The notes: generated from the sequence alone by a model not told the origin. Shown: positions 9,030-17,714, numbered from the stretch's first letter. The stretch: DNA of 64,000 nucleotides from Candidatus Poribacteria bacterium (GCA_958295945.1 OY282386.1:4458204-4522203); one strand, 5' to 3'. Numbers and translations are program-made.

Positions 9030-10119
9030 CAGGACTTACGCATTTTTATAAAATGGTGTATACTATTCTATTATGACTACATGGACACAATCTAAAAAGA
9101 AGGTAAACCTATTTTCCGATTATTGTCAATTTTTGTTATCAAGTTTTACGAACTGGACGCAAACGTACTTTGGTGATCAGTCTGAGAAATGGAGCCATGA
9201 TCAACTCAATCGTTTTTTGAGAAATGAGAACATTCCATCAAGCGAACTCTGGCAGTCTGTCCAGGATGACATTGAGTTTGATGATCAAGGGCACATTGCT
9301 TTTGATGATGTTGTGCTACCTAAACCGCATGCGAAAAAGATTGAAGCTCTCCGTCCTCAGTGGAGTGGTAGCGACAAAAAAGTCGTTGATGGCATCGGTA
9401 TTGTAACGTGTCTCTATGTCAACCCAAAGACGCAAGAGTATTGGATCATTGATTATCGCATTTACGACAAAGACCATGATGGAAAAACCAAAATAGACCA
9501 TTTATTAGACATGCTGCAAAACGCGGTCTTCAAAAAACAACTCCCGTTTCGGACGGTGCTAATGGATAGTTGGTATGCATCCATGCAAGTCATGAAAGCG
9601 ATTGAAAAACTTTCTAAGATTTATTATGTGCCACTGAAACGCAATCGTCTTGTAAACGATACGGACGGCGTTGAACCACACCAACAAGTCCAAAAGTTAT
9701 CTTGGACACAGACAGAAACGCAACACGGAAAGCACGTGCACATCAAGAAGTTTCCAAAAGGGCATCAAGTGAAGTTGTTCCGGTTAGTCTCCTCTAACGG
9801 ACGCACGGAATATATTGCGACAAACGATTTATCTCAATCGGATGCGGATGCGACACGCCAAGAATGTCGCGTGCGTTGGAAGATTGAACAACTTCATCGT
9901 GAGATCAAACAAGTCACCGGTATTGGTAAATGTCAATGCCGCAAGTTGCGTGCCCAAAGAAATCATATTGCTTGTTGTTTTCAAGTATGGGTCTGTTTGA
10001 AACGTGTTGCGCGCAAACATGGTAAAACAATTTATGAACTAAAACAAAGTTTATTGGATGATTATATGCGATTTCAACTCTCTAATCCTTCAATAATTTT
10101 TAAAAATGCGTAAGTTCTG
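9030..10119 (+). mobile_element. Complete IS4-superfamily (IS701-like) insertion sequence with 5-bp target duplications
   Basis: The left end 9030-9053 (CAGGACTTACGCATTTTTAT..) is repeated inverted at the right end, 10097-10119 (AAAAATGCGTAAGTTCTG), with few mismatches. The element is flanked by ACTAA on both sides (9025-9029 and 10120-10124), a perfect direct repeat, so the boundaries are well defined and the insertion is probably fairly recent. It encodes one intact transposase (9073-10113). The same terminus occurs on the miniature element at 61542-61673 and at 8340. Confidence 0.9.
9073..10113 (+). CDS. IS4/IS701-like DDE transposase
   Basis: 346 residues, intact. An RNase H-like DDE core is visible: first Asp in KVVDGIGIVTCLYV (about 104), second in TVLMDSWYAS (about 157), and Glu in the signature RWKIEQLHREIKQVTG (about 275), the Y-x2-R-x3-E-x6-K type motif of the IS4 superfamily. 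The N-terminal ~60 residues (FLSSFTNWTQTYFGD...SHDQLNRFL) match the DNA-binding part of IS701-type transposases. The start codon lies 43 bp inside the left terminal repeat, and TATACT 8-13 bp upstream could be a -10 box. It would catalyse cut-and-paste transposition of this element, and possibly of miniature relatives. Confidence 0.9.
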   Translation: MTTWTQSKKKVNLFSDYCQFLLSSFTNWTQTYFGDQSEKWSHDQLNRFLRNENIPSSELWQSVQDDIEFDDQGHIAFDDVVLPKPHAKKIEALRPQWSGSDKKVVDGIGIVTCLYVNPKTQEYWIIDYRIYDKDHDGKTKIDHLLDMLQNAVFKKQLPFRTVLMDSWYASMQVMKAIEKLSKIYYVPLKRNRLVNDTDGVEPHQQVQKLSWTQTETQHGKHVHIKKFPKGHQVKLFRLVSSNGRTEYIATNDLSQSDADATRQECRVRWKIEQLHREIKQVTGIGKCQCRKLRAQRNHIACCFQVWVCLKRVARKHGKTIYELKQSLLDDYMRFQLSNPSIIFKNA

Positions 10120-10124
10120 ACTAA

Positions 10125-10496
10125 TATTTATTGTCCATCAGATAAGTAATAGTATAACACAATTCTATGTTAATTCAAATGTTTAGTATTACCAATCCAG
10201 GGCTTTTTAGTTTTAAGTTCTTCTTGAGTTATTTTAACATCTGCTAAATACCCAAACGGTAGGTAGGTTTCCTAATCACACATACCGTTTGGATATAAAC
10301 TATCAGTAAATCACTATAATGGAAAGTTTATAAAACTAAATAGTCCTGTTACCACCCAATAAATTGTTGACTGTTGAGGTTGTAAATGGTATACTACTTA
10401 CAATTCTTATACAAGAAACGGATTACGTTAAAAATTGTTGTCCAGCGTTTTTCTGATGCCTAATTATATTCTAATCGTGTACCTAATAGACCTTAT
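10125..10496. other. Intergenic region with decayed repeat sequence
   Basis: No gene is supported. A short inverted repeat (CCCAAACGGTA at 10251-10261, TACCGTTTGG at 10284-10293) is followed by a segment (10295-10350) resembling 2080-2125. An ATCACTATAATGG motif recalls the TATAGTG-ended miniature elements elsewhere in the window. This looks like remnants of small mobile elements next to the insertion sequence. Confidence 0.45.
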
Positions 10497-11102
10497 ATGC
10501 TATCAAAGGATCCTACAGCACTCAAATTCCAATTAGATAAGACAATTCAGTTGTCCGGTGACAGAGCAGGTGGTCAAGGAAACTTTGACTTTGCTGGACT
10601 TGCAGAACTTCAAACCATAAAGGTAGTGTTGTTGAAAGGAAATCCACAGAGTCTTGAACAACCCGCTGATTGGAGGCGGTTCCATCGATTGCTTGATCTC
10701 GCCGAACGTATTCAGAAACCCGTGTTATTATGGAACCTTTTACTCACCCAAAATGAAACATTAGAAAATCCGAAATCATTGGAATTGGGAACGACAATCA
10801 AGATCACAAAAATGCAATTGCTCAAACTACCACAACCTATCATTTCAGTCTATGATGAAACAATTGGTTTAGACGATGCTATTCAGGGAGTGAGATGGAG
10901 TGATGGAATTGTTGTAGTGAAACCTGAAAAAGAAGAACTTTTAGCCGCTTTAAACTCGGAACGACAGAAACTGAAAATTGTTTGCGAACAAGCAGATATT
11001 CCTAAAATGATTTCAAATTTATTAGAAGACTTTTCAAGAAAGAAAGTCAGTGAATTGGTCTCTCATCGATTAGAAAGAGTTCACTACACAGAGCACAGTT
11101 AA
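10497..11102 (+). CDS. Degenerate acetyl-CoA carboxylase carboxyltransferase alpha (AccA)-like protein
   Basis: 201 residues. DPTALKFQLDKTIQLSGDRAGG recalls the AccA stretch RPTALDYI...ELHGDR. WRRFHRLLDLAERIQKPVLLW matches the AccA helix in which FHRLMRLAEKFGLPV is typical. The following TLENPKSLELGTTIKITKMQLLKLPQPIISVYDETIGLDDAI sits where intact AccA has the DTPGAYPG and GEGGSGGALA oxyanion-hole motifs, and these are absent. The protein is also shorter than the usual ~320 residues and lacks the N-terminal third. It is thus a non-catalytic paralogue or a decaying gene. No clear ribosome site precedes the ATG, and an in-frame stop lies 36 bp upstream. Confidence 0.5.
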   Translation: MLSKDPTALKFQLDKTIQLSGDRAGGQGNFDFAGLAELQTIKVVLLKGNPQSLEQPADWRRFHRLLDLAERIQKPVLLWNLLLTQNETLENPKSLELGTTIKITKMQLLKLPQPIISVYDETIGLDDAIQGVRWSDGIVVVKPEKEELLAALNSERQKLKIVCEQADIPKMISNLLEDFSRKKVSELVSHRLERVHYTEHS

Positions 11103-11126
11103 CGGCTGTCCAATCATACAAACAGT

Positions 11127-11960
11127 CTACACAATCAACAAATCATGGACAGTATCCCAAACAAGTTTTATCACATAAGCAATAACGGTGACCACTAATA
11201 CCACTTTTATCCATTTATCCCCCATTTTCACTGCCAAATGACTTCCAATCCAGGCACCAGTCGCATTACCAGCCGCCAATGTCCAACCCAAAACCCAATT
11301 GACATGCCCCTTGCTAATAAAAATACCTAAAGCAATGATTGTATAAAAGAATATAATAAAGACTTTATGTGCATTTGTTATCACGAGATCACTATCATCT
11401 AATATTCGCAAGGTAGCAATGACTAATAAGCCGACCCCTGCCTGAATGAACCCACCATATATACCAACAAAGAAGAGAGCTATAAATGTGACAATTTGAT
11501 ATTGCATTCCACTCGGATTTATTTTGTTTTGTAACCATTCTGTTGGATTAAAAAGTGTCAGCATTAGCATTGTAATCATTACAACTGCAAGGACAGGTTT
11601 AAATACGCTATAAGGTGTCAAGGTCGCTATGTATGCTCCTATTCCTGCACCGAGCACGGCAGGGATTGTTAAGTTTATAGCGTGTCGAAAATTTGATACT
11701 CCCTTACTGCGGAACCCCATAATTGCACTGAAGTTTTGACAGATAATCGCTACCCTATTCGTTCCGTTAGCAATGTTTGTTTCATCAGTTCCCGTAGGAA
11801 GAGATGAAACATCAATGGCAAATGGTATAAGATAAACAAGAGTGGGTAAAGTCAAGAGAGACCCACCAAAAGCAACGGTGTTGAGAAACCCAGCAAACAT
11901 TCCAACTGTCATCAGTAGGATAATATACAAGATGTCAAGACCGAATAACTCAATTCCCAT
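11127..11960 (-). CDS. TauE/SafE-family membrane transporter (sulfite/sulfonate-type exporter)
   Basis: The start at 11960 has AAGGAGAT at the right distance. The 277-residue protein has about eight hydrophobic helices in two halves, with the family's early glycine-rich motif (AGFLNTVAFGGSLLTLPTLV) and its second-half counterpart (GIYGGFIQAGVGLLVIATL). TauE/SafE proteins move sulfite, sulfoacetate or other organic anions. It overlaps the small membrane-protein gene upstream by 11 bp. It ends a five-gene minus-strand operon with MetE-like and PhyH genes, so the cargo may be a sulfur- or C1-containing product of that pathway (inference). Confidence 0.85.
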   Translation of the reverse strand: MGIELFGLDILYIILLMTVGMFAGFLNTVAFGGSLLTLPTLVYLIPFAIDVSSLPTGTDETNIANGTNRVAIICQNFSAIMGFRSKGVSNFRHAINLTIPAVLGAGIGAYIATLTPYSVFKPVLAVVMITMLMLTLFNPTEWLQNKINPSGMQYQIVTFIALFFVGIYGGFIQAGVGLLVIATLRILDDSDLVITNAHKVFIIFFYTIIALGIFISKGHVNWVLGWTLAAGNATGAWIGSHLAVKMGDKWIKVVLVVTVIAYVIKLVWDTVHDLLIV

Positions 11961-12243
11961 CAATATCTCCTTCTCTTTGTGAAGTTTTTCTTGTGCTATG
12001 ACGATATTTGGCAATTCTTATTAAAAGCAATGCAATCAGATTACCAATAACAAGAGCACTTATGATTCCAATAAGCACCGAAAATGCTAATGTTTGAAAT
12101 AAGCCGTTTCCAAATGGACAATGCCAATCCAATATCAGAAAACCAATTACCGGAATAACTGTTCCTAATAGAAAAGCTGTTATACCAGCAACTCCTGATA
12201 TGTTTTGATACTTTCTTAATAGTGGTAGGTGTATTTCAAACAT
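11950..12243 (-). CDS. Small three-helix membrane protein
   Basis: 97 residues starting at an ATG with AGGAAA upstream. Hydrophobic segments lie at about 17-38 and 49-72, and the C-terminus is basic and hydrophilic (RIAKYRHSTRKTSQREGD). The stop overlaps the TauE/SafE start, suggesting translational coupling and perhaps a joint membrane complex. No family is recognised. It lies 21 bp after the MetE-like gene in the same operon. Confidence 0.65.
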   Translation of the reverse strand: MFEIHLPLLRKYQNISGVAGITAFLLGTVIPVIGFLILDWHCPFGNGLFQTLAFSVLIGIISALVIGNLIALLLIRIAKYRHSTRKTSQREGDIDGN

Positions 12244-12264
12244 GCGTTTCCTGCAGGCTATTTA

Positions 12265-13284
12265 CTATGCGATTCCGAGGTATTTATTCCTACCTTTGAC
12301 AAGTGCTTCAATTTTCCTGTCAACTACTGACCTTTGTAACATCCAAAAACCGCAGTCTGGATGTACCCAACCGATTCGACCTTTACCTACAACCTGTTCT
12401 GCTTTTTCTATGCTGGTTGCCACTTCATCGGGGGTTTCAACTGGATTTACTTTCACATCAATGACACCGATGCCAAGTTGTATTTGTGCAGATACCTCCT
12501 TGAGTGCAGCAAGATCCGCATCTGGACGGTGTTTCAACTCTAGGACAAGATGATCACATCTGAGCATATTCAGGAAGTCTATCAATGCCTTCCAACTACC
12601 TTCTTGAATGACTTGACCACCGTAATTGCCGAAACAAAAGTGCACTGCCTTCTCTCCATCAAATGCATCGAGAAGTATATTGATTGCCTCAGCAGCACGA
12701 GGACCGTCTTCCGGGTTACCCGGTATATTCGCTTCATCAATTTGAAGACATCTGCAGTTCAATTCTCGTACCTGAGTAGACAATGTCTCAGCCAGAGCGG
12801 TGAGTAACTTGTCAAAGTCACCGTAATGTTTATCCAATAGTGTTCGTGCAAGCATGTACGGACTGGTAACAGTAAATTTCAAGTTGCCACCAGCAACATC
12901 TACAGCCCGTTCACAATCGGATACAAGATTTAATGTCCCTTCCCCCAACGTGTCTTCAACAACTCCTGCAGGCTTTGCACGGAAAGCCATCGTTTGCATC
13001 TGTCTAAACTCATTCCATTCTTGTCGTCCGACATCTGACCTGATACCAGAAAGCGGTCTTATAAAATAATCAATCATCCCATTGGTATCAGGATGATTGA
13101 CATCAAATCTGGACAGTTCACCATCGGTGGGAAGGTCTATTCCATGTTGTCGTTGTATATCAACTACCACTCGTGTCGCGTCAATCAGTGCTTGTTCTGA
13201 CGGCATTGCATGAAGCCAAGATGGCACTGGATATGAACCGACAGTTGTTGTCAATATCTGTGGTGTATTTGTTAAATTATTCAA
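12265..13284 (-). CDS. MetE-like (cobalamin-independent methionine synthase C-terminal domain) methyltransferase
   Basis: 339 residues forming a single TIM barrel, like the C-terminal half of MetE rather than full-length MetE. It begins with TTVGSYPVPSWL, the usual start of these core proteins. Zinc-ligand positions are visible as His and Cys in AVHFCFGNYGG and Cys in WVHPDCGFWMLQR; the substrate-side Glu/Asp stretch is DLPTDGELSRFD. Such single-domain homologues transfer methyl groups from varied donors to thiols, or act in catabolism, and need not make methionine. The start is TTG (13282-13284) with AGGA upstream. It lies 23 bp downstream of the lipoprotein gene. Confidence 0.85.
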   Translation of the reverse strand: MNNLTNTPQILTTTVGSYPVPSWLHAMPSEQALIDATRVVVDIQRQHGIDLPTDGELSRFDVNHPDTNGMIDYFIRPLSGIRSDVGRQEWNEFRQMQTMAFRAKPAGVVEDTLGEGTLNLVSDCERAVDVAGGNLKFTVTSPYMLARTLLDKHYGDFDKLLTALAETLSTQVRELNCRCLQIDEANIPGNPEDGPRAAEAINILLDAFDGEKAVHFCFGNYGGQVIQEGSWKALIDFLNMLRCDHLVLELKHRPDADLAALKEVSAQIQLGIGVIDVKVNPVETPDEVATSIEKAEQVVGKGRIGWVHPDCGFWMLQRSVVDRKIEALVKGRNKYLGIA

Positions 13285-13307
13285 TATTGGATTCCTATGT
13301 TACGACA

Positions 13308-14318
13308 TTATTCATTAACAAGTTCATAAGAAACGAGTTCAAATTCTGATTCTACCGGCACATCATGTCTGGTTTGCGTTTGCGTGAATTTGATGATACC
13401 GACATTCGGAGCCAGCCACTTATTGACAACTGTAATATCAAGATCAAAATCAGGTCCCGGAAGTTCATAAATCCAGTGAAATGATTCTTGGACTTGGAAC
13501 ACGTTCTCAAAAGTACCAGCAGGGACAGTCACAGTTTCTTCAGTGAGAACTTCAAATTCATCTGTCCCGCGCTCTAATGGAAAAAGTTCGGGTGCTAATT
13601 TTGCTTGAAAATTGACGTTCCATTTCCAACCCGGTATAAGTGGAAATTTGTATAAAGGGATAAATGGTACAAACATAATTGTATCTTCGGTACCGGGGGT
13701 GATATTCTGTGCGTGTTGGAGAATGCCTGTTATGTTACCATCGTCGTCAAACTCATGACCGAGATAAGAATAGTCCGAAACATTTTGCAGACCTTCTGCT
13801 GTGTTTGTCTTTTCAAGAACATAACTCTCAACGGTTTTTCCACCTGCCAGTTGAATCTGTATTGTGTCTATAATTTCAAAGATTATCTCTGTGCCTTCAG
13901 CATCGCGGTATGTCCATTTATTTCCTACTGCTAAAGGGTAATAGTTACCTTCTCGTCCACGCCATACTTGGATATCAATGGTGCTTGTCGTAGAGCTTTT
14001 GCCATCGCTAACAGTCACATGTATCGGATATTTTTTCTCATTTTCTGGCGCGATCCAGATTGCCCCGGATTCATCCCCAGATATTTCTCCATCTGCAGCA
14101 GACCAGGTGTATGTCAAGATATTGTTGTTAAGATCATACGCTTGGAGTCGAATGGATACTTCTGCTTCCGGCAGAACTATCTCTGAATCTGTTTCAAAGA
14201 CAGAGATTACTGGGGCAAAATTCTTATTTCTTGGGACATTCTCGTCACTGCCACAGCCAACGATAACTACGATAAAGAGGATATTAAGAAAAGTCCAAAC
14301 AGGAGTATACTTTTTCAA
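13308..14318 (-). CDS. Lipoprotein with PKD/Ig-like domain
   Basis: 336 residues, translated from TTG at 14316-14318 with AAGGAG inside the end of the PhyH gene; start and stop overlap as TTGA. The type II signal peptide ends VVIVGC, giving a lipid anchor. Residues about 35-118 are an Ig/PKD-like fold (APVISVFETDSEIVLPEAEVSIRLQAYDLNNNILTYTWSA split over several strands). After YYPLAVGNKWTYRDAEG follows a beta-rich domain often seen in secreted proteins with the PLAVGNxWxY motif. It is part of the five-gene operon and may bind a carbohydrate or protein outside the membrane; the ligand is unknown. Confidence 0.8.
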   Translation of the reverse strand: MKKYTPVWTFLNILFIVVIVGCGSDENVPRNKNFAPVISVFETDSEIVLPEAEVSIRLQAYDLNNNILTYTWSAADGEISGDESGAIWIAPENEKKYPIHVTVSDGKSSTTSTIDIQVWRGREGNYYPLAVGNKWTYRDAEGTEIIFEIIDTIQIQLAGGKTVESYVLEKTNTAEGLQNVSDYSYLGHEFDDDGNITGILQHAQNITPGTEDTIMFVPFIPLYKFPLIPGWKWNVNFQAKLAPELFPLERGTDEFEVLTEETVTVPAGTFENVFQVQESFHWIYELPGPDFDLDITVVNKWLAPNVGIIKFTQTQTRHDVPVESEFELVSYELVNE

Positions 14319-15058
14319 GAGTTCATCTCCTTGCCACGTAGGACTTCACGCGATTGTGTTGTTCCATTACCTGTGACATTATATGCGAATGTGTTCATCA
14401 GTCTGTCATTTTGCGAATTATTGGGTGCAGAGCCGTGTATGATAAGTGCATTGAAGAACACGGCATCTCCAGGTTCCATTTCTACTGCAACAGCGTCTTC
14501 TCGTTCTTGATAGTGTCCGGGTAGAAATACGCCAAAGGTTTGATGTTTACGTTCATGTTCTTGAAGTCCCCAGTTATGACTTCCTGGAACAAACTGAATA
14601 CATCCATTTTCAAGGTTCGCTTCACTTATTGCGAGTTGACAATTAATCATAACAGGTTTGTTGTTGTCATTTTTCCAATAAGCGTAGTCTTGATGCCAAG
14701 GGATTGCTGTGCCATCACCACCTGCTTTCGGTAGCAGTTTGCTGTGAAACAGCGAAATGTCAGGCCCCATCATGCCTTCCAGCGCATCCAGAACGGCATC
14801 GGAGCGGAGAAGTCTGTTTAGCGTTGGACTCACTACTTCACTGTGCATGAGCTGCTTTATTAGTGGTGGGTGATCTGGATCATCTTCGTAGACTTCCCAC
14901 GAAATACCTATGCCTTGTGTTGGATTCTCTGCCATACGGTTGTGAATGTCGTCAACTTCTTGTAAAATACTTGTGATGTCTTCTGAGGAGACGAGTCCTT
15001 TTTTGAGGAGATAACCGTTGGTTTCATAGAATTGTTTCTCTTTATCTGTGATTCCCAT
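14315..15058 (-). CDS. Phytanoyl-CoA dioxygenase (PhyH) family Fe(II)/2-oxoglutarate oxygenase
   Basis: 247 residues, close to the usual PhyH length. The metal triad is intact: His122 and Asp124 in IPWHQDYAYW, and the distal His208 in ALIIHGSAPN. Arg219 in QNDRLMN would bind 2-oxoglutarate. A cytoplasmic hydroxylase of an unidentified small molecule is expected; in this lineage such enzymes are very numerous. It is the first gene of the operon that continues through lipoprotein, MetE-like, small membrane and TauE/SafE genes, which suggests oxidation of an organic (possibly organosulfur or methylated) substrate. Confidence 0.9.
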   Translation of the reverse strand: MGITDKEKQFYETNGYLLKKGLVSSEDITSILQEVDDIHNRMAENPTQGIGISWEVYEDDPDHPPLIKQLMHSEVVSPTLNRLLRSDAVLDALEGMMGPDISLFHSKLLPKAGGDGTAIPWHQDYAYWKNDNNKPVMINCQLAISEANLENGCIQFVPGSHNWGLQEHERKHQTFGVFLPGHYQEREDAVAVEMEPGDAVFFNALIIHGSAPNNSQNDRLMNTFAYNVTGNGTTQSREVLRGKEMNS

Positions 15059-15411
15059 TTATAGTTCCTTTTGACAATAAGATTTGTAGTGAATTATAAT
15101 GCAAATTTGCAGAAAAATCAAGGATTTCGAAATAAAACCAGACCCATTTAAACCTCACGATTCTATTTGAGAATCGTGGATTGCACAAATTTCGTGGATT
15201 TTTCTCTTGCACATCCAAGTGTCAATTGGACAGACCAAAGTATCTGTTGCGGACTAACTTAACTAATACACTGACTTCACAGAGAACACCAATATAACAG
15301 ACTCAATAATCTGCGTTATCCTCGATTCAGATAAGTTGTGCCGAGAGGTTGTCAGAATCGCGGATTATCTCGGATTTCACAGATTATTGAGTTTGGTTAT
15401 TGAGTTTGGTA
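15059..15411. other. Intergenic region with repeat fragments
   Basis: The region upstream of the PhyH operon. It contains a 13-bp inverted repeat around GATTCTATTTGAGAATC (15160-15176). It also contains GGTTGTCAGAATCGCGGATTATCTCGG-type sequence (about 15338-15375) resembling the repeats at 17240-17355 and 18175-18310. The promoter for the PhyH operon should lie in 15059-15130, but no box stands out. Confidence 0.45.
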
Positions 15412-15612
15412 TCAGCAACCAGCAGTTCGTACCACATCACCACCTGCTTCCCGGACCTCCGCAACGGTTGTGATGCTAATTTGACTATGCGGAATGGTTT
15501 GTGCTAATTTCGCAACGGAAATACCTTCAGCACTTTCTACCGATACACCAGTGACTCCAGGCGGATGTGTACCAGATGACACTAATTCAAAACCCCTAAG
15601 AGAGCAGTCTTG
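15412..15612 (-). pseudogene. Open 66-codon remnant, unknown parent gene
   Basis: On the minus strand, a frame open from after a stop at 15613-15615 to a TGA at 15412-15414 reads ...RGFELVSSGTHPPGVTGVSV, then ESAEGISVAKLAQTIP, and ends AEVREAGGDVVRTAGC. It has normal protein-like composition and a plausible C-terminus, but no ATG. It follows the TPR gene on the same strand after only 8 bp. It looks like the 3' end of a gene lost by deletion; the family is not recognised. Confidence 0.35.
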
Positions 15613-15620
15613 TTACACTA

Positions 15621-16424
15621 CTATGCCTGCGGGGGCGTTAGCAGTGCGGCGATGTCTTCTGGTAGTTTAACGTTGTGTTTCTGCTCAAAGCCGGCAACGT
15701 CTTCGTAGTCTTTTCCAAAATTCTCAACGACGATACTTTTTTGGAGTTCTGCAGCAGTTGTTAAGTCTTCTTTGGCTTTTTCCCATTCTTGTAGAAGTAC
15801 AAACACCATACCGCGATTGTAGTATGGCTCTGCTAAATCAGTGTTGCGTTCTATCGCTGCGTTATAGTCATTGATAGCGCGTTCGTAATCGCCATTTTTA
15901 CGGTAAATGTTACCTCGATTGTTATAGGGGTGGACAAGGTCAGGTCTTAATTCTATTGCCTTGTTATAATCTTTGATGGCGCGATCAAACTCCTCTTTTT
16001 CATGGTAGACAATGCCGCGGTTGTAATAGGCGTAAGCAAAACTGGGATCGAGTTTTATAGCGGTGTTATAGTCTCTAACAGCGGATGCTATGTCACCTAT
16101 GAGTTTATAAACTATCCCGCGATTGTTATAGGCTTCTGGCAAATTTGGGTCAAGTCTTATTGCCATGTTGCAGTCTTTGATAGCGCGATCATATTCACCT
16201 TTGAGGCGATAGACACCACCGCGATTGCTATAAGCTTCGGCATAGTTTTCTTTGAGTTGTATTGCCTTGTTAAAGTCTTCAATAGCGCGGTCAATCTCTC
16301 CTGTATTCCCATAAGCAATCCCTCGATAATTATAGGCTTGGGCAAAAGTAGGTAGTTCTTTGATTGCTTTGTTATACCGCTGGATAGCAATTTCATAAGA
16401 TGCCGGATCTGTTTGTGCCTGCAT
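15621..16424 (-). CDS. TPR-repeat protein
   Basis: 267 residues made of about seven tandem 34-residue tetratricopeptide repeats (YNNRGIVY..IGDIASAVRDYNTAIKLDP pattern: A/G at 8, Y at 11, A at 20, P at 32), then a ~40-residue charged tail. No signal peptide is seen, so it is likely a cytoplasmic protein-interaction scaffold. GGAG precedes the ATG by 8 bp. It starts 27 bp after the FRG-domain gene and is probably co-transcribed, so the TPR protein may be a partner of the FRG protein. Confidence 0.85.
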   Translation of the reverse strand: MQAQTDPASYEIAIQRYNKAIKELPTFAQAYNYRGIAYGNTGEIDRAIEDFNKAIQLKENYAEAYSNRGGVYRLKGEYDRAIKDCNMAIRLDPNLPEAYNNRGIVYKLIGDIASAVRDYNTAIKLDPSFAYAYYNRGIVYHEKEEFDRAIKDYNKAIELRPDLVHPYNNRGNIYRKNGDYERAINDYNAAIERNTDLAEPYYNRGMVFVLLQEWEKAKEDLTTAAELQKSIVVENFGKDYEDVAGFEQKHNVKLPEDIAALLTPPQA

Positions 16425-16451
16425 ATTTTAAATCTCCATTGTTTGATTGAA

Positions 16452-17144
16452 TCAAGACCGATCTTGCAGTAAGAAATCCTTATGCTGTGCTGGTTCACTT
16501 TTGTAAACTTCTATATATGTCCTCTGGTGGACGCTCTGATTTCTAATGAATCCATGTAGATCGTTATAGACGGTTTTTGTTGAAATGCCGTGCTGTTTTT
16601 GAAGATGATTTAACATCGGTTCTTTGAGGGACCCGGGAATATCTATTACAGTGAAGTTCTCAGGTTCAATAAAACCCTTCGGTGGACGAACAAATATGCT
16701 TTTCTGTGCTATAACACGGTTTCTTGGGTTTTGTGGTTCCTTAATTTTGTACTCTTCATTTGTCTTTTCAGTTCTTTGAAATAAAATTATCCTGCCGGGT
16801 TTTTCTGGGAAGCCGTCGCATGCGAAGAAAAGGGCTATATGGTTGTCGATTGTAAAGTCTATAAGATTGGTATGACCACCATAGTGTTGGAGTTCAGTTA
16901 AGATTTCAAAGTTATCTTCTTCATGAATATAATCTTTTGCCACTGTCAGCATTCGCTGTTGGATGGCTTCTATATCAAATTGCTCTGCTCCAAATACTTT
17001 ATCACATTCACGCCACAAGCTTGAGGATACCTTCTCATAGTGTTGAGGTTCACCGCGATAGATAAAGTCACCATCGGCGGTTGTTTCTGCTATTTCGCCG
17101 ATTATCTCCAAAATTCTGTTTAGTTCGGTTCTTTGTGTGTTCAA
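16452..17144 (-). CDS. FRG-domain protein
   Basis: 230 residues. The family signature is clear: FIYRGEPQHYEKVSSSLWRE near the N-terminus, then LTELQHYGGHTNLIDFTID and HIALFFACDG (about residues 70-105). FRG domains take their name from the F/Y-R-G motif, occur in accessory and defence regions, and are of unproved biochemical activity. The start appears to be TTG (17142-17144), since there is no ATG before the conserved region; GAGAG lies 8 bp upstream. It heads a two-gene unit with the TPR protein. Confidence 0.8.
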   Translation of the reverse strand: MNTQRTELNRILEIIGEIAETTADGDFIYRGEPQHYEKVSSSLWRECDKVFGAEQFDIEAIQQRMLTVAKDYIHEEDNFEILTELQHYGGHTNLIDFTIDNHIALFFACDGFPEKPGRIILFQRTEKTNEEYKIKEPQNPRNRVIAQKSIFVRPPKGFIEPENFTVIDIPGSLKEPMLNHLQKQHGISTKTVYNDLHGFIRNQSVHQRTYIEVYKSEPAQHKDFLLQDRS

Positions 17145-17254
17145 GTTTTGCTCTCTACAATGTGAATTTCCTCTGATATTAAATCATACCATGGTGTGCC
17201 GTTGTTTGTCAATTTCAATTTCCCAAACGACATTGAACCGCAGACTGCACAGAT

Positions 17255-17355
17255 TAACGCGGATTTTTTGTTTGGTATTTCAAGGTGCTTTTTAAAAGGT
17301 TGGCGTATCCGCACAGCAGAAGACTAATCCTTGTCATGCGATAAATCCGGGATTC
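17255..17355. repeat. Dispersed repeat copy (GCGGATT / TATTTCAAGGTGCTTTT family)
   Basis: AACGCGGATTTTTT, GGTATTTCAAGGTGCTTTT and ATCCGCACAGCAGAAGACT recur in the same order at 18210-18275, with about 80 percent identity by eye. Both copies lie between short minus-strand genes in the same orientation. A related fragment is at 15338-15375. Confidence 0.6.
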
Positions 17356-17408
17356 TGAACTGCCCTACATAGTATTCATTTTCACCGCGGTAATGTAGCC
17401 ACTGTTGC

Positions 17409-17699
17409 CTATTTTTTCTCCGTCATGTGGTTGATGGCTTGAATTGCGGGTTGAGAGACTATTGGTTGGACTTCTCGAATGGCATTCCAATCAATTGCGG
17501 CTGTCCACAACTTTTCTTTTTCTGAGTAGTGAACAACACCCTCAACCTCCAACTCTTCACTATAGATGATAAGGGATTGTCCATCTTGCAGTTTAATTCC
17601 CTGATGTTTGAGATCCGCCTCCGCACCTATACAATTCAACCGCGCCCCGCCTTTTACACCGGTATAATGGAAGTCTGTGAAAACTCTTAGTGTGTTCAT
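17409..17699 (-). CDS. Small hypothetical protein, second gene of a two-gene unit
   Basis: 96 residues with a beta-rich centre (GQSLIIYSEELEVEGVVHYSEKEKLWTA split across strands) and no signal or membrane segment. It begins 15 bp after the stop of the 101-residue gene upstream, so the two are probably co-expressed. The small size, tight spacing and place in a repeat-rich accessory stretch would suit a toxin-antitoxin-like or modulator pair, but no family motif supports that. A GAGAAG immediately before the ATG may be the ribosome site. Confidence 0.6.
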   Translation of the reverse strand: MNTLRVFTDFHYTGVKGGARLNCIGAEADLKHQGIKLQDGQSLIIYSEELEVEGVVHYSEKEKLWTAAIDWNAIREVQPIVSQPAIQAINHMTEKK

Positions 17700-17714
17700 C
17701 TTCTCTACAAATCG

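Noticed and set aside
13285-13307. SAM or cobalamin riboswitch ahead of the MetE-like gene
   Set aside because: The gap to the lipoprotein gene is only 23 bp, too short for any riboswitch; the gene is internal to an operon.
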